A DNA stretch of 64,000 nt from positions 780,442 to 844,441 of the forward strand of contig JAIMKW010000001.1 in the NCBI GenBank assembly GCA_020692215.1. Reading direction: 5' to 3'. The translations under genes were made by a program, and so were the position numbers. Below, in pieces: positions 43,231 to 51,804 of this stretch; position 1 is the first letter of the stretch; every line of letters begins with the position of its first letter. The notes under the pieces are model-generated. The model had not been told where the DNA came from, did not search any database, and saw only the letters and a program-made list of their open reading frames with translations. This DNA comes from Sandarakinorhabdus sp. GTDB lineage: Bacteria > Pseudomonadota > Alphaproteobacteria > Sphingomonadales > Sphingomonadaceae.

Positions 43231-43306
43231 GTGGTTAACTTCACCCCCGGCCTTGCTTTGAAGGGCGGCGGCCGCATAGTCATCCACAGGGTCAAAGGAG
43301 GGCGTT

Positions 43307-44305
43307 ATGCGGTACGCGCGGGCAGACCGGATGATCCAGCTTGCGCTGGAAATGCAGGCAGCCCGCGGCGGCCTCACCCTTTCCGATATCGAGGAGCGTT
43401 TCGGCGTGAGCCGGCGCACGGCAATCCGCATGCGCGATGCTGTGATTGCCGCCTTCCCGCAGGCCGACGAGGTGCCATCCAACGATCGCGCCAAGCGCTG
43501 GCGGCTGGATGGCGCCAATGTTCGCCCCCTGCTGGGCGTGACTGCCGAGGATCTGACCGCGCTGGAAAATGCGGCCGTGCTGCTCGACAAGGCCAACCTC
43601 ACCGACCAGGCGGATGCTGTGCGCGGGGTTGCCTCGAAGGTGAAGGCATCGATGGCGGCCGAGCTGATGCGGCGGATCGAGCCCGACCTTGCAGCGCTTG
43701 CCGAAGCCGAGGGCATGGCGCTTCACGCTGGCCCCAAACCGGCAATTCCATCCTCGCTGTTCGCGACCTTGCGCACCGCGATCATGTCGTGCCGCAAGGT
43801 GTCGTTCCATTATTCGGGGCGGATCAGCGGGCGGGCCGAAATGCGAACCGTGCGGCCGCTGGGCTTTCTGTATGGCCACCGCCACTATCTGGTTGCCCAG
43901 AATGATGCGCCGGCGGCCGATGGCGCTGCCAGCCGCCCGCGCTTTTTCAGCCTGCCGCAGATCAGCAGGCTGAAATTGCGGGGCGAGAGCTTCGAGCGCG
44001 ACCCGGCGTTCGACTTGAAATCGCTGGTCGCGTCGTCGTTCGGCGTGTTCGAGGAGCCGGCGCATGATGTCGTGTGGAAGTTCACGCCGGAATCGGCAGC
44101 CGTTGCGCGGCAGTTCGCCTTTCACCCGACCCAGAAGAACGAAGTGCAGGAGGACGGATCGCTGATTGTCCGTTTCCGGGCTGGCGGACTGCTGGAAATG
44201 GCCTGGCATCTGATGACATGGGGCCAGCATGTGGAAGTGCTGGAGCCGGCTGCGCTGAAAGCGATGCTGCCCACCACACTGCCGCAGTGGCCGGCCCTGC
44301 CCTGA
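43307..44305 (+). CDS. WYL-domain helix-turn-helix transcriptional regulator
   Basis: A 332-residue YafY/PafC-type regulator. An N-terminal HTH (GGLTLSDIEERFGVSRRTAIRMRD, about 22-46) is followed by a WYL domain starting at FATLRTAIMSCRKVSFHYSGR (about 150) with RTVRPLGFLYGHRHYLVAQN, and a C-terminal WCX-like extension ending in MTWGQHVEVLEP. WYL domains sense ligands such as nucleotides or DNA ends and control stress or defence genes. AAAGGAGGG precedes the ATG. Its probable operators are the GGGRACAT repeats upstream. Confidence 0.85.
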   Translation: MRYARADRMIQLALEMQAARGGLTLSDIEERFGVSRRTAIRMRDAVIAAFPQADEVPSNDRAKRWRLDGANVRPLLGVTAEDLTALENAAVLLDKANLTDQADAVRGVASKVKASMAAELMRRIEPDLAALAEAEGMALHAGPKPAIPSSLFATLRTAIMSCRKVSFHYSGRISGRAEMRTVRPLGFLYGHRHYLVAQNDAPAADGAASRPRFFSLPQISRLKLRGESFERDPAFDLKSLVASSFGVFEEPAHDVVWKFTPESAAVARQFAFHPTQKNEVQEDGSLIVRFRAGGLLEMAWHLMTWGQHVEVLEPAALKAMLPTTLPQWPALP

Positions 44306-44428
44306 AACCTGGCGGACGAAGCGGTCAGCGCAAGGCCGGCGTGGCCGTGAGGGCGGCAGGCTTTCCGCACCGTGCAGGAGGCGCTGAACAGGCCATGGAC
44401 ACGGGCCACCGAAACAGGGCGCGCACGA

Positions 44429-45907
44429 TCATTTCCTGGGTGCAGCGACGCAAGGCAGGCCATCGGGGCCGGTGCGCTGTGGGTGGGTTCCGGTGCAGCG
44501 ACGGACTGTGGGCAGACTGTCGGCAAGCTCTTCCAGCCGGTTGTTGCCATCGGGCTGGCGCACCAGATCGAAGCCATCATAGAGCACACCCGTGTTCAGA
44601 TGGGCGCGCAGGCTGAGCCGGTCGGCCGACACATCCACCACCTGGAACAGGCTGGTGTCTTCGGCAACCCGGTCTGGCTGGATCATCGAGCGGTTGTTCA
44701 AACCATACATTTTTGCACCGCCAACAGATACCAGATAGACCGGCCCCTGCGCGGCGCCATTGGCGCGCGCCGCGCGGCCGGCCTCCCGCCCTTGCGCGGA
44801 TGTCAGCCGACTGTAGCAATGGTCGTGCCCCTGCAGCACCAGATCGACCTTGTGCTTGTCGAAAACAGGAACCCACGCCTTCTTCAGAACGGGCGTGTCG
44901 TTGGGGCGGGCGCAGGTGTAGATCGGCTGGTGGAAGATCACGATCTTCCAGCGCGCTGGGCTTTCGCCGAGCCGCGCATCAAGCCAGCGTGTCTGGGCGT
45001 CCAATGTCCCGAGATCAAGCGCGGAGGTGCCATCCAGCACGATGAAGCGGACACCCTGATAATCGACGAAATAGCTTGTGGCTTCTGCCCCGGCGGCGCC
45101 GTTTGCGGGCAGCGTGAAGCTCAGCGGCCAGTGCGGGCCAAGCCGACGGCTTTCCTTGCCGTCAGGCAGGACCAGATCGACATATTCATGGTTGCCGGCC
45201 GCTGGAATTTGCGGGATCGAAGCCAGCGCCCATCCGCCGGCCGCCATCCATTCGCCCCATTCATCATCGTGCACCATGTCGTCGCGGCTGGCGACAAGGT
45301 CTCCGGCGTGCAGCATCAGGGCCGGGTTGCCGGCGTGGAGCAGTGCGCGGCGGATAGCGAGCGACCCTATGGTGAGGATGCTGTTCTGCGTATCCCCCAG
45401 ATAGAGGAAACGGAACGGGCTTTCGGACGCAGCGGCGGTGCGGAACTGGTGCCATTCGCTCCACCCGGCCGCGCCCTTCAGCCGATAGGCATAGGCGGTG
45501 TCGGGCGTCAGGCCGGTGAACCGTGCCTGATGGTAGCGTGCGGGGCCGTTCTCGCTGGTGGTGGCCGTGCTCAGCCCGGTGATGCGCGTGGCGCGCGATC
45601 CGAAGTTCGGGGCGGGCACAAGAACGGCCAGCTCGGCTTCGGTCACTCCCTGCGCCATGTCGGTGCGCCAGGCGACCGCCATCTCCCGGCTCGGGTCTGC
45701 GCCCGGCGTCAGGACGATGCGGTCAGGTAGGTTGCGCGCAGCATAGGGTCTGCCGGTCGCGGCCGGGGCGGCTTCGCCTGTCAGGTCGACGACGACCGCC
45801 GGAAGCCCTGCCGCTCTTGCGGAAAGCGCAGCCGGGCTTGCAGAAAATCCCGCCGCGCCTGCCATCAAGGCGCCAGCCAACAGCAATGGCCGCAAGTTCA
45901 ACATCAT
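44429..45907 (-). CDS. Secreted purple-acid-phosphatase-like metallophosphoesterase
   Basis: A 492-residue protein with a signal peptide, an N-terminal fibronectin-III-like domain (about 60-160; FTGLTPDTAYAYRLKG) and a metallophosphoesterase domain. Metal-binding motifs in order are GDTQNS, HAGDLV, GNHEY, FHQPIYT and QGHDHCY, as in purple acid phosphatases. It should hydrolyse phosphoesters outside the inner membrane. ATG 45904 has better ribosome-site spacing (AAGGAG, six bases) than 45907. It diverges from a TonB receptor; a possible Pho box lies between, which suggests phosphate-starvation control. Confidence 0.85.
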   Translation of the reverse strand: MMLNLRPLLLAGALMAGAAGFSASPAALSARAAGLPAVVVDLTGEAAPAATGRPYAARNLPDRIVLTPGADPSREMAVAWRTDMAQGVTEAELAVLVPAPNFGSRATRITGLSTATTSENGPARYHQARFTGLTPDTAYAYRLKGAAGWSEWHQFRTAAASESPFRFLYLGDTQNSILTIGSLAIRRALLHAGNPALMLHAGDLVASRDDMVHDDEWGEWMAAGGWALASIPQIPAAGNHEYVDLVLPDGKESRRLGPHWPLSFTLPANGAAGAEATSYFVDYQGVRFIVLDGTSALDLGTLDAQTRWLDARLGESPARWKIVIFHQPIYTCARPNDTPVLKKAWVPVFDKHKVDLVLQGHDHCYSRLTSAQGREAGRAARANGAAQGPVYLVSVGGAKMYGLNNRSMIQPDRVAEDTSLFQVVDVSADRLSLRAHLNTGVLYDGFDLVRQPDGNNRLEELADSLPTVRRCTGTHPQRTGPDGLPCVAAPRK

Positions 45908-46032
45908 CCACTCCTTGGTCTATGGGGATGGAAGGCAGCGAAATATGTCTGCCCCGCAACAACCCGTGCCTGCAAATTCTGGTGCAATGAAGGCGTGAGA
46001 CTTGCAAGCCACAGTCTGCCTGATTGGCGCCG

Positions 46033-46050
46033 GTTTCATCAAAATATCAC
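46033..46050 (+). promoter_or_regulatory. Candidate Pho box
   Basis: The 18 bases GTTTCATCAAAATATCAC carry two TCA-type half-sites (TTTCAT, TATCAC) 11 bp apart with an A-rich spacer, matching 13 of 18 positions of the PhoB consensus. It sits in the 231-bp divergent region between the acid phosphatase and the TonB receptor, about 90 bp before the latter. Confidence 0.35.
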
Positions 46051-46138
46051 AGTGCTGAAGCGCAAGCGTCATGTTTCGCCCCCAAGGGCTCCCCCAACAC
46101 GTGACTAACGCGCAGACCGTTCAGCAAAAGGGGTTCTC

Positions 46139-48940
46139 ATGTCTCGCATCGCAATCCGCCGAACCTTTGGCCGCTCTGCCGTATCGGCCTGGGCCGTTGC
46201 CGCCGCCTTGCTGGCAACACCGCATGTTGCATACGCGCAAAATACGGTCACTGGCCGGATCGTCGATAAAAACGGGGCGGCGCTTCCCGGCGCGCAGATC
46301 ATCGTGAAGGAAACCGGCCAGCGGCTGATTGCCGATCGCCAGGGCCGTTTTGTGGCGCCTTCGCTTCCCGGTGGCCAACTCACGCTCGAAGTAAGCTACC
46401 TCGGCTTTGCGCCTGCGGTGCAGGTTGTCGATGTGACTTCTGGTGCTGCCAATGATGTCCAGATCACGCTGGCCAGTGCGCTTGACGATGGCACAATCGT
46501 TGTCACCGGCACCATCCTCGATGCAACGGCCCGGGCGCTCAACCAGCAGCGCACCAACGACGCGACCACCAACATCGTGTCGGCCGATGCGATCGGCCGC
46601 TTTCCGGATACCAACATCGCAGAAGCGTTGCAGCGGGTTCCCGGCTTCGGGGTCGAGCGCGACCAGGGCGAAGGCAATTTCATTTCCATCCGCGGCGCCC
46701 CGGCCGAGTTCACTGCCATTACCATCGATGGTGTCAGCCTGCCGTCCACGTCGCCTGATACCCGCGCGATCGATCTGGGCACCATCCCGTCCGATGTCGT
46801 CAGCTCGCTCGAAGTGTCCAAGACCCTGCTTCCCAACCAGGAAGCCGATGCGATCGCCGGAACCGTCAACCTCGTCACGCGCTCGCCCTTCGATACCCCG
46901 CGCCTGCGCGCCAATGCGTCGGGCGGCCTGAGCTTCAACGAATATGGCAACACCAACGATTACCGCTTTGGTGGCAGCGTGAGCGATGTCTTCGGGCCGG
47001 TGGGCATCCTGCTATCGGCCAGCCTGTCCCAGACAGATCGCCGGGTCGACAATTTCGAATCCATCTGGGAACCGGTGACCCGCCCGGAAGGCGACGAGAT
47101 CCTGGGCGTGCCGGAGCAGGAGTATAAGGACTACGATACGCGTCGCGAGCGGCTCGCCCTGACGGGGGCCTTTGAATACCGCCCCGATGCTGTGAACAAG
47201 CTGTATGTCCGCGGCACCTTTTCGCGCCGGACGGATGACGAATACCGCAATCTTCTAGCCGTGATCTACGCCGACGGCACGCTGCAGCCGGGTGCCACCG
47301 AGGGCCTTGCCACATGGCGCAACACCCGGATCGAGAAGGAATGGCGGCACCGTATCGTGCGCGATCAGACCTTTACCGTGACTGCCGGCGGCGAGCATGA
47401 ACTGGGCAAGGTCGGGTTCGATTATTCCGGCTCATACACGCGGGCCAAGCAGGATTATCCGATCCGCGCCCAGTTGCGGTTCCGCTCGTCGCTGCGCCCC
47501 GAGATAAGCCAGAACTTCGTGGATAACCCCGATCTTCCCGAGATTTCGCTGTTCACGACGGGCGAGCATCTGGATGAAAGCCGTTATGCCTTCCGCGAGA
47601 ACACCTTCCGCGAACAGGATACCACCCAGAATGAATGGGCCTTCCAGACCAATTTCCGGATCCCCGGAACCTTGTTCGGCAGCCCCGCGACCTTCCAGAT
47701 TGGTGCACGCGCACGGCTTCGCGATATCGAAACGGACAATGAGCAATGGCGCGACCGCCGCGCAGGCTCTGCGCCGGGTGTGCCCATGGCCGATCTGCTC
47801 AGCGATACGGCTTCGCAGAACTTTGACTATCTTCTGGGCCGCAAGTTCGAGCCGGATCTGGTCAAGTCCTATTTCGACAGCATCCGCAGCGTTTCGCAGA
47901 CGGATGGCACGCGGCGCATTTCCAACTCCGTCGTATCGGATTTCCAGGCCAAGGAAGAGGTTCTGTCCAGCTACGCGATGACCCGGATCGAGTTTGCAAA
48001 GGCGAACCTCATTCTGGGTCTGCGGGTTGAGCACACCAACTTCAACGGCACAGCGCCGGTGTTCAATGCCGTCGACAACAGCTTCTCGGTCGGGCAGGCG
48101 CGGCGCAGCTACACCGATTTCTTCCCCAATGCGACGCTGCGCTACGCCTTTGACGACAATTTCATCGGCCGCGTGGCGCTCACCCGCGCGGTCGCCCGGC
48201 CCAATTATCGCGATGTGGTGCCAAGAGTGACCGAGAACAGCGATGGCGGCGGCAGCATCGTGGACGTGGACCGTGGCAACCCCGATCTTCGCCAGACGCT
48301 TTCCAACAACCTTGATGCTGGGCTGGAATATTATTTCCGCCCTCTGGGTCTGCTGTCGGCCAATGTTTTCTACAAGGATCTGGAAAACTACGAATTCTCG
48401 ATCACTTCGGCGGGCACCTTCCTGGGCCAGCCGGCGCGGATTACAGAGAAGCGCAACGCAACGGACGGCCGGATCTTCGGCTTCGAACTGGCAGCCCAGG
48501 CCCAGTTCACTTTCCTTCCCGGCTTCCTCAGCGGTTTCGGGGTGTTCGGCAATTTCTCCTATGCTGACGCAAAGATCACCCTGCCGGCTTCGGTTCCGGG
48601 GCGGACAGACAAGGTGCGGCTGCCCAACCAGTCGAAGACGACATGGAATGCGGCGATCTTCTATGAAGTCGAGCGGTTCAATGCGCGGCTCGCCTACACC
48701 AAGCGCAGCGATTATATCGACGAGTTCAATGTGGATGCCCGGCTGGATACCTATTGGGAAGGCCGTGAGCAGCTCGACCTCACTGCCAGCTTCGATATCA
48801 CCAAGAACATCAACATCTTCTTTGAAGGCAAGAACCTGACGAACACGCCCGGCGTTCGCTATGCAGGAGACCGCTCGCGGGTGACCGAATATGAAAAGTT
48901 CGGCAGGCTGTATTTCGTGGGGGCACGCCTGAACTTCTGA
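46139..48940 (+). CDS. TonB-dependent receptor with N-terminal carboxypeptidase-regulatory-like domain
   Basis: A 933-residue outer-membrane transporter. A signal peptide (to about 33, AYAQ) is followed by a carboxypeptidase-D-regulatory-like domain (NTVTGRIVDKNGAALPGAQI, about 35-115), the plug with AIGRFPDTNIAEALQRVPG and GNFISIRGAP, and a 22-strand-type barrel ending in Phe (FVGARLNF). The AIGRFPDTNIAEAL plug is that of the TonB-Xanth-Caul group, often used for sugars or phosphorylated compounds. It diverges from a secreted phosphatase, suggesting uptake of the product or substrate of that enzyme. Confidence 0.9.
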   Translation: MSRIAIRRTFGRSAVSAWAVAAALLATPHVAYAQNTVTGRIVDKNGAALPGAQIIVKETGQRLIADRQGRFVAPSLPGGQLTLEVSYLGFAPAVQVVDVTSGAANDVQITLASALDDGTIVVTGTILDATARALNQQRTNDATTNIVSADAIGRFPDTNIAEALQRVPGFGVERDQGEGNFISIRGAPAEFTAITIDGVSLPSTSPDTRAIDLGTIPSDVVSSLEVSKTLLPNQEADAIAGTVNLVTRSPFDTPRLRANASGGLSFNEYGNTNDYRFGGSVSDVFGPVGILLSASLSQTDRRVDNFESIWEPVTRPEGDEILGVPEQEYKDYDTRRERLALTGAFEYRPDAVNKLYVRGTFSRRTDDEYRNLLAVIYADGTLQPGATEGLATWRNTRIEKEWRHRIVRDQTFTVTAGGEHELGKVGFDYSGSYTRAKQDYPIRAQLRFRSSLRPEISQNFVDNPDLPEISLFTTGEHLDESRYAFRENTFREQDTTQNEWAFQTNFRIPGTLFGSPATFQIGARARLRDIETDNEQWRDRRAGSAPGVPMADLLSDTASQNFDYLLGRKFEPDLVKSYFDSIRSVSQTDGTRRISNSVVSDFQAKEEVLSSYAMTRIEFAKANLILGLRVEHTNFNGTAPVFNAVDNSFSVGQARRSYTDFFPNATLRYAFDDNFIGRVALTRAVARPNYRDVVPRVTENSDGGGSIVDVDRGNPDLRQTLSNNLDAGLEYYFRPLGLLSANVFYKDLENYEFSITSAGTFLGQPARITEKRNATDGRIFGFELAAQAQFTFLPGFLSGFGVFGNFSYADAKITLPASVPGRTDKVRLPNQSKTTWNAAIFYEVERFNARLAYTKRSDYIDEFNVDARLDTYWEGREQLDLTASFDITKNINIFFEGKNLTNTPGVRYAGDRSRVTEYEKFGRLYFVGARLNF

Positions 48941-48962
48941 GGTTCGGGACTGTTCCAAGCGG

Positions 48963-49006
48963 TGGCGCGCAGGCCCTGAGCGGTTTGCGCGCCATCCGCG
49001 TCTTTT
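48963..49006 (+). terminator. Terminator-like hairpin after TonB receptor
   Basis: TGGCGCGCA (48963-48971) pairs with TGCGCGCCA (48986-48994) over a 14-base loop; a short T-run (TCTTTT) follows a few bases later. Confidence 0.5.
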
Positions 49007-49080
49007 GTGCCTTGAGACGGCGTGGGTTTCAAAGGGCCTTCCCGATGGCCCACCTTGCCGCCCTCAGCTAATGGGGGGCT

Positions 49081-51570
49081 ATGGTGGCCCGCACGATCCC
49101 CGCAGACCGGTTGACCAGCCTTTCTGCCGGGCAAAAGGGCCTGTCGAGCGCGCAGGCCGCAGCCAGCCGCGCGCGCTTTGGCCCGAACGATATCCTTGTG
49201 GCGCCGCCGTCGACCTGGGCAACGCTGCTGAAGGATACCGCACGCGACCCGATGATCTGGTTTCTGGTCGGCATGAGCCTGCTGTTCCTTGCCATCGGCG
49301 ACCGGATCGAGGCCATCGTGCTGGCCGTGGCGCTTGTGCCGCTGGTCGGCATGGATGCCTTTCTGCACCGGCGGACCCAGGCATCCACCAGCGGGCTGGC
49401 AAGCCAGCTGGCCGGGCAGGCGATCGCGGTGCGCGACGGCGCACCTGTGCCACTGGCCGCACGGGAGCTTGTGCCGGGCGATCTCGTCGAAATGGTGGCC
49501 GGCACGGCTTATCCGGCCGACGGCATCCTGCTGGCCGGAGCCGATATCCAGGTTGATGAATCTGCGCTCACGGGGGAAGCCTGGCCCGTTCGGAAGACTA
49601 TGCTTGCCGGCGCGTGGACCGGAGCGGTGGATACCAGCCATTGGGTGTTTGCGGGCACCCGCCAGCTTTCCGGGCAAAGCCGGGTCCGCATCATCTTCAC
49701 CGGCGGTGATACCCATTATGGCGAAATCGCCCGCTCGGCCATGCTCGGCCAGCAGGCGCGAACCCCTTTGCAGCAGGCGGTGGCCCGGCTGGTCGGCATC
49801 ATGCTGGTGGCGGCTTTGGCCTTCTGCCTTGCGCTGGCGGCCGTGCGGCTGTGGCAGGGTTTCGGGATCGTGGATGCGGTGATCAGCGCCGCAACACTGG
49901 CCATCGCGGCGCTTCCCGAAGAATTTCCTGTTGTCTTCACCTTCTTTCTGGGCGTCGGCGTCTATCGGCTGGCAGGTCGGCAGGCGCTGGTGCGCCGTGC
50001 GGTTGCGGTGGAAAATATCGGCCGCGTCAGCTGCATCTGTTCCGACAAGACGGGAACGCTGACGGAAGGCCGGCTGACCCTGGCCCGGACTGTTCCCGCG
50101 AAGGGCATGGCGGAAACGGCGTTGCTGGCCCTGGCAGCCGACGCCGCACGCGGCGAAAGCGGCGATCCCATGGACGAGGCGCTGATTGCCGCTGCACCCG
50201 CAGGGCGCGAATCCGCCGTTCTTGCGACCTTTGCCTTCACCGAGGACCGCCGCCGGGAAACTGCTATCCTTCGCCGAAGCGATCAATCCCTTGTGGCGGT
50301 GATGAAGGGCGCGCCCGAAACCGTGCTGGGTTTCTGCAATGCGGATGCAGCGGACATTGCGCATTGGCGCAGTGCAGTGGATCAGCTTGCCGCAGCCGGC
50401 CAGAAGGTCATTGCCGTTGCCGGGCGGTCGCTGGAGCCCACCGCCGGGCTGGATGCCGAGCCGGTTGGCGGTTTTGCCCTGCACGGCCTGCTGGCTTTCG
50501 AGGATCCTGTTCGCGACGGGGTTCGCGATGCTGTCGCTGCCTGCCGCACAGCCGGCATCCGGGTGATCATGATCACCGGGGATCACCCGATAACGGCGGC
50601 CGCCATCGCCCGCACCATCGGCCTTGGGGATGGCGCGCCGGTTATCGTGTCCGCCGACGGACTTGCGGCCGACGGGAACGGCTCTCTGGCCGGGGCCGTT
50701 GCAGGCGCCGATGTGGTTGCCCGCGCTTCGCCCGGGCAAAAGCTGGCGCTGGTGCAGGCGCTGCAGGCAGCAGGCGAGATTGTCGCCGTGACGGGGGACG
50801 GGGTCAACGACGTGCCAGCGCTGCAGGCCGCCGATGTCGGCATCGCCATGGGCGAACGCGGCACTCAGAGCGCGCGGGAAGTTGCCGCCATCGTTCTTCT
50901 GGACGACAATTTCCGCACCATCGTGCGGGCCATCGGCGAAGGGCGACAGCTGTTCCGCAACCTGCAGATGGCCTTCGCCTATCTCCTGCTTGTCCACATT
51001 CCGCTGGTGATCAGCGCCGCCGCCCTGCCTCTGGCCGGGCAGCCTTTGCTGTATCTGCCCATCCACATCGTCTGGCTGGAGCTGATCATTCACCCGACGG
51101 CGCTTCTGGTCTTTCAGGATCTGCCGGCATCCGACCGGTTGACGCCCATTGCCAGGGGCAGCGCTGATGGCAATCGGCCGCGCTTCTTCTCGCGGTTGAG
51201 CTGGACGGCGATCTGCTTGTCTGGCGCGGTAACAACGGCCTTTATCTTCGCCGGCTTTGCAACGGCCATGGCGGGTGGGGAGGCAGGCGGGGGAACCGAG
51301 GCGCAGGCGCGCGCCATAGGCGTGGGCATGCTGGTGGCGGCAAGCGCCGGGGCAACCGCCGGGCTCAGCGGCCTTGGAACAAGGATGTCAGGCCTGATCG
51401 TGATGGCAAGCCTCGCCAGCCTCGTTCTGATGGTGCAGGTGCCGGTTCTTGCGGATTTCATGCATCTGGAGCCGCTGTCTTTCGCCCATTGGCTGGCCAT
51501 CGCTGCATCCGGCGCCGTGGCCGTGTTGTTCGGCATTGGCGTGAAGCGCAGCATTCAGGGCGAAGCTTAG
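49081..51570 (+). CDS. Second P-type cation ATPase, divergent
   Basis: An 829-residue P-type ATPase, about 90 residues shorter than the one at 26263, mainly in the nucleotide-binding domain. Motifs are TGEA (in place of TGES; the catalytic Glu remains), PEEFP in M4 (in place of PEGLP), DKTGTLT, KGAPE, TGDHP and TGDGVNDVPAL. The changed M4 motif implies a different ion site from classic Ca2+ pumps; the substrate is unknown. It follows the TonB receptor by 140 bp and has its own ribosome site (GGGGG). It fits the stress island. Confidence 0.88.
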   Translation: MVARTIPADRLTSLSAGQKGLSSAQAAASRARFGPNDILVAPPSTWATLLKDTARDPMIWFLVGMSLLFLAIGDRIEAIVLAVALVPLVGMDAFLHRRTQASTSGLASQLAGQAIAVRDGAPVPLAARELVPGDLVEMVAGTAYPADGILLAGADIQVDESALTGEAWPVRKTMLAGAWTGAVDTSHWVFAGTRQLSGQSRVRIIFTGGDTHYGEIARSAMLGQQARTPLQQAVARLVGIMLVAALAFCLALAAVRLWQGFGIVDAVISAATLAIAALPEEFPVVFTFFLGVGVYRLAGRQALVRRAVAVENIGRVSCICSDKTGTLTEGRLTLARTVPAKGMAETALLALAADAARGESGDPMDEALIAAAPAGRESAVLATFAFTEDRRRETAILRRSDQSLVAVMKGAPETVLGFCNADAADIAHWRSAVDQLAAAGQKVIAVAGRSLEPTAGLDAEPVGGFALHGLLAFEDPVRDGVRDAVAACRTAGIRVIMITGDHPITAAAIARTIGLGDGAPVIVSADGLAADGNGSLAGAVAGADVVARASPGQKLALVQALQAAGEIVAVTGDGVNDVPALQAADVGIAMGERGTQSAREVAAIVLLDDNFRTIVRAIGEGRQLFRNLQMAFAYLLLVHIPLVISAAALPLAGQPLLYLPIHIVWLELIIHPTALLVFQDLPASDRLTPIARGSADGNRPRFFSRLSWTAICLSGAVTTAFIFAGFATAMAGGEAGGGTEAQARAIGVGMLVAASAGATAGLSGLGTRMSGLIVMASLASLVLMVQVPVLADFMHLEPLSFAHWLAIAASGAVAVLFGIGVKRSIQGEA

Positions 51571-51804
51571 TGGCGCCGGGCCGGGTTACCGCCAAGCCAT
51601 CAGGGATTGCACCTATGTTGCATTGGCCATAGGCTGTGCGATATCGGATCGTCTGGCAGCGGGAACTGGCTGTTCGCGCGGATCAACAACAATCAAGGGT
51701 TCAAACGCATCTCCTTTCCTCCGGCCCCCTCCAGTCCAAGCCCCCAGAATGGCCGTGATGGCGGAGCACCGGAAACGGGGCCTGTTCGGGCGCGGCCGGG
51801 CCTG

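Noticed and set aside
47432..51093. Two long minus-strand frames (about 508 and 744 codons)
   Set aside because: Antisense to the TonB receptor and the second P-type ATPase; no domain pattern.
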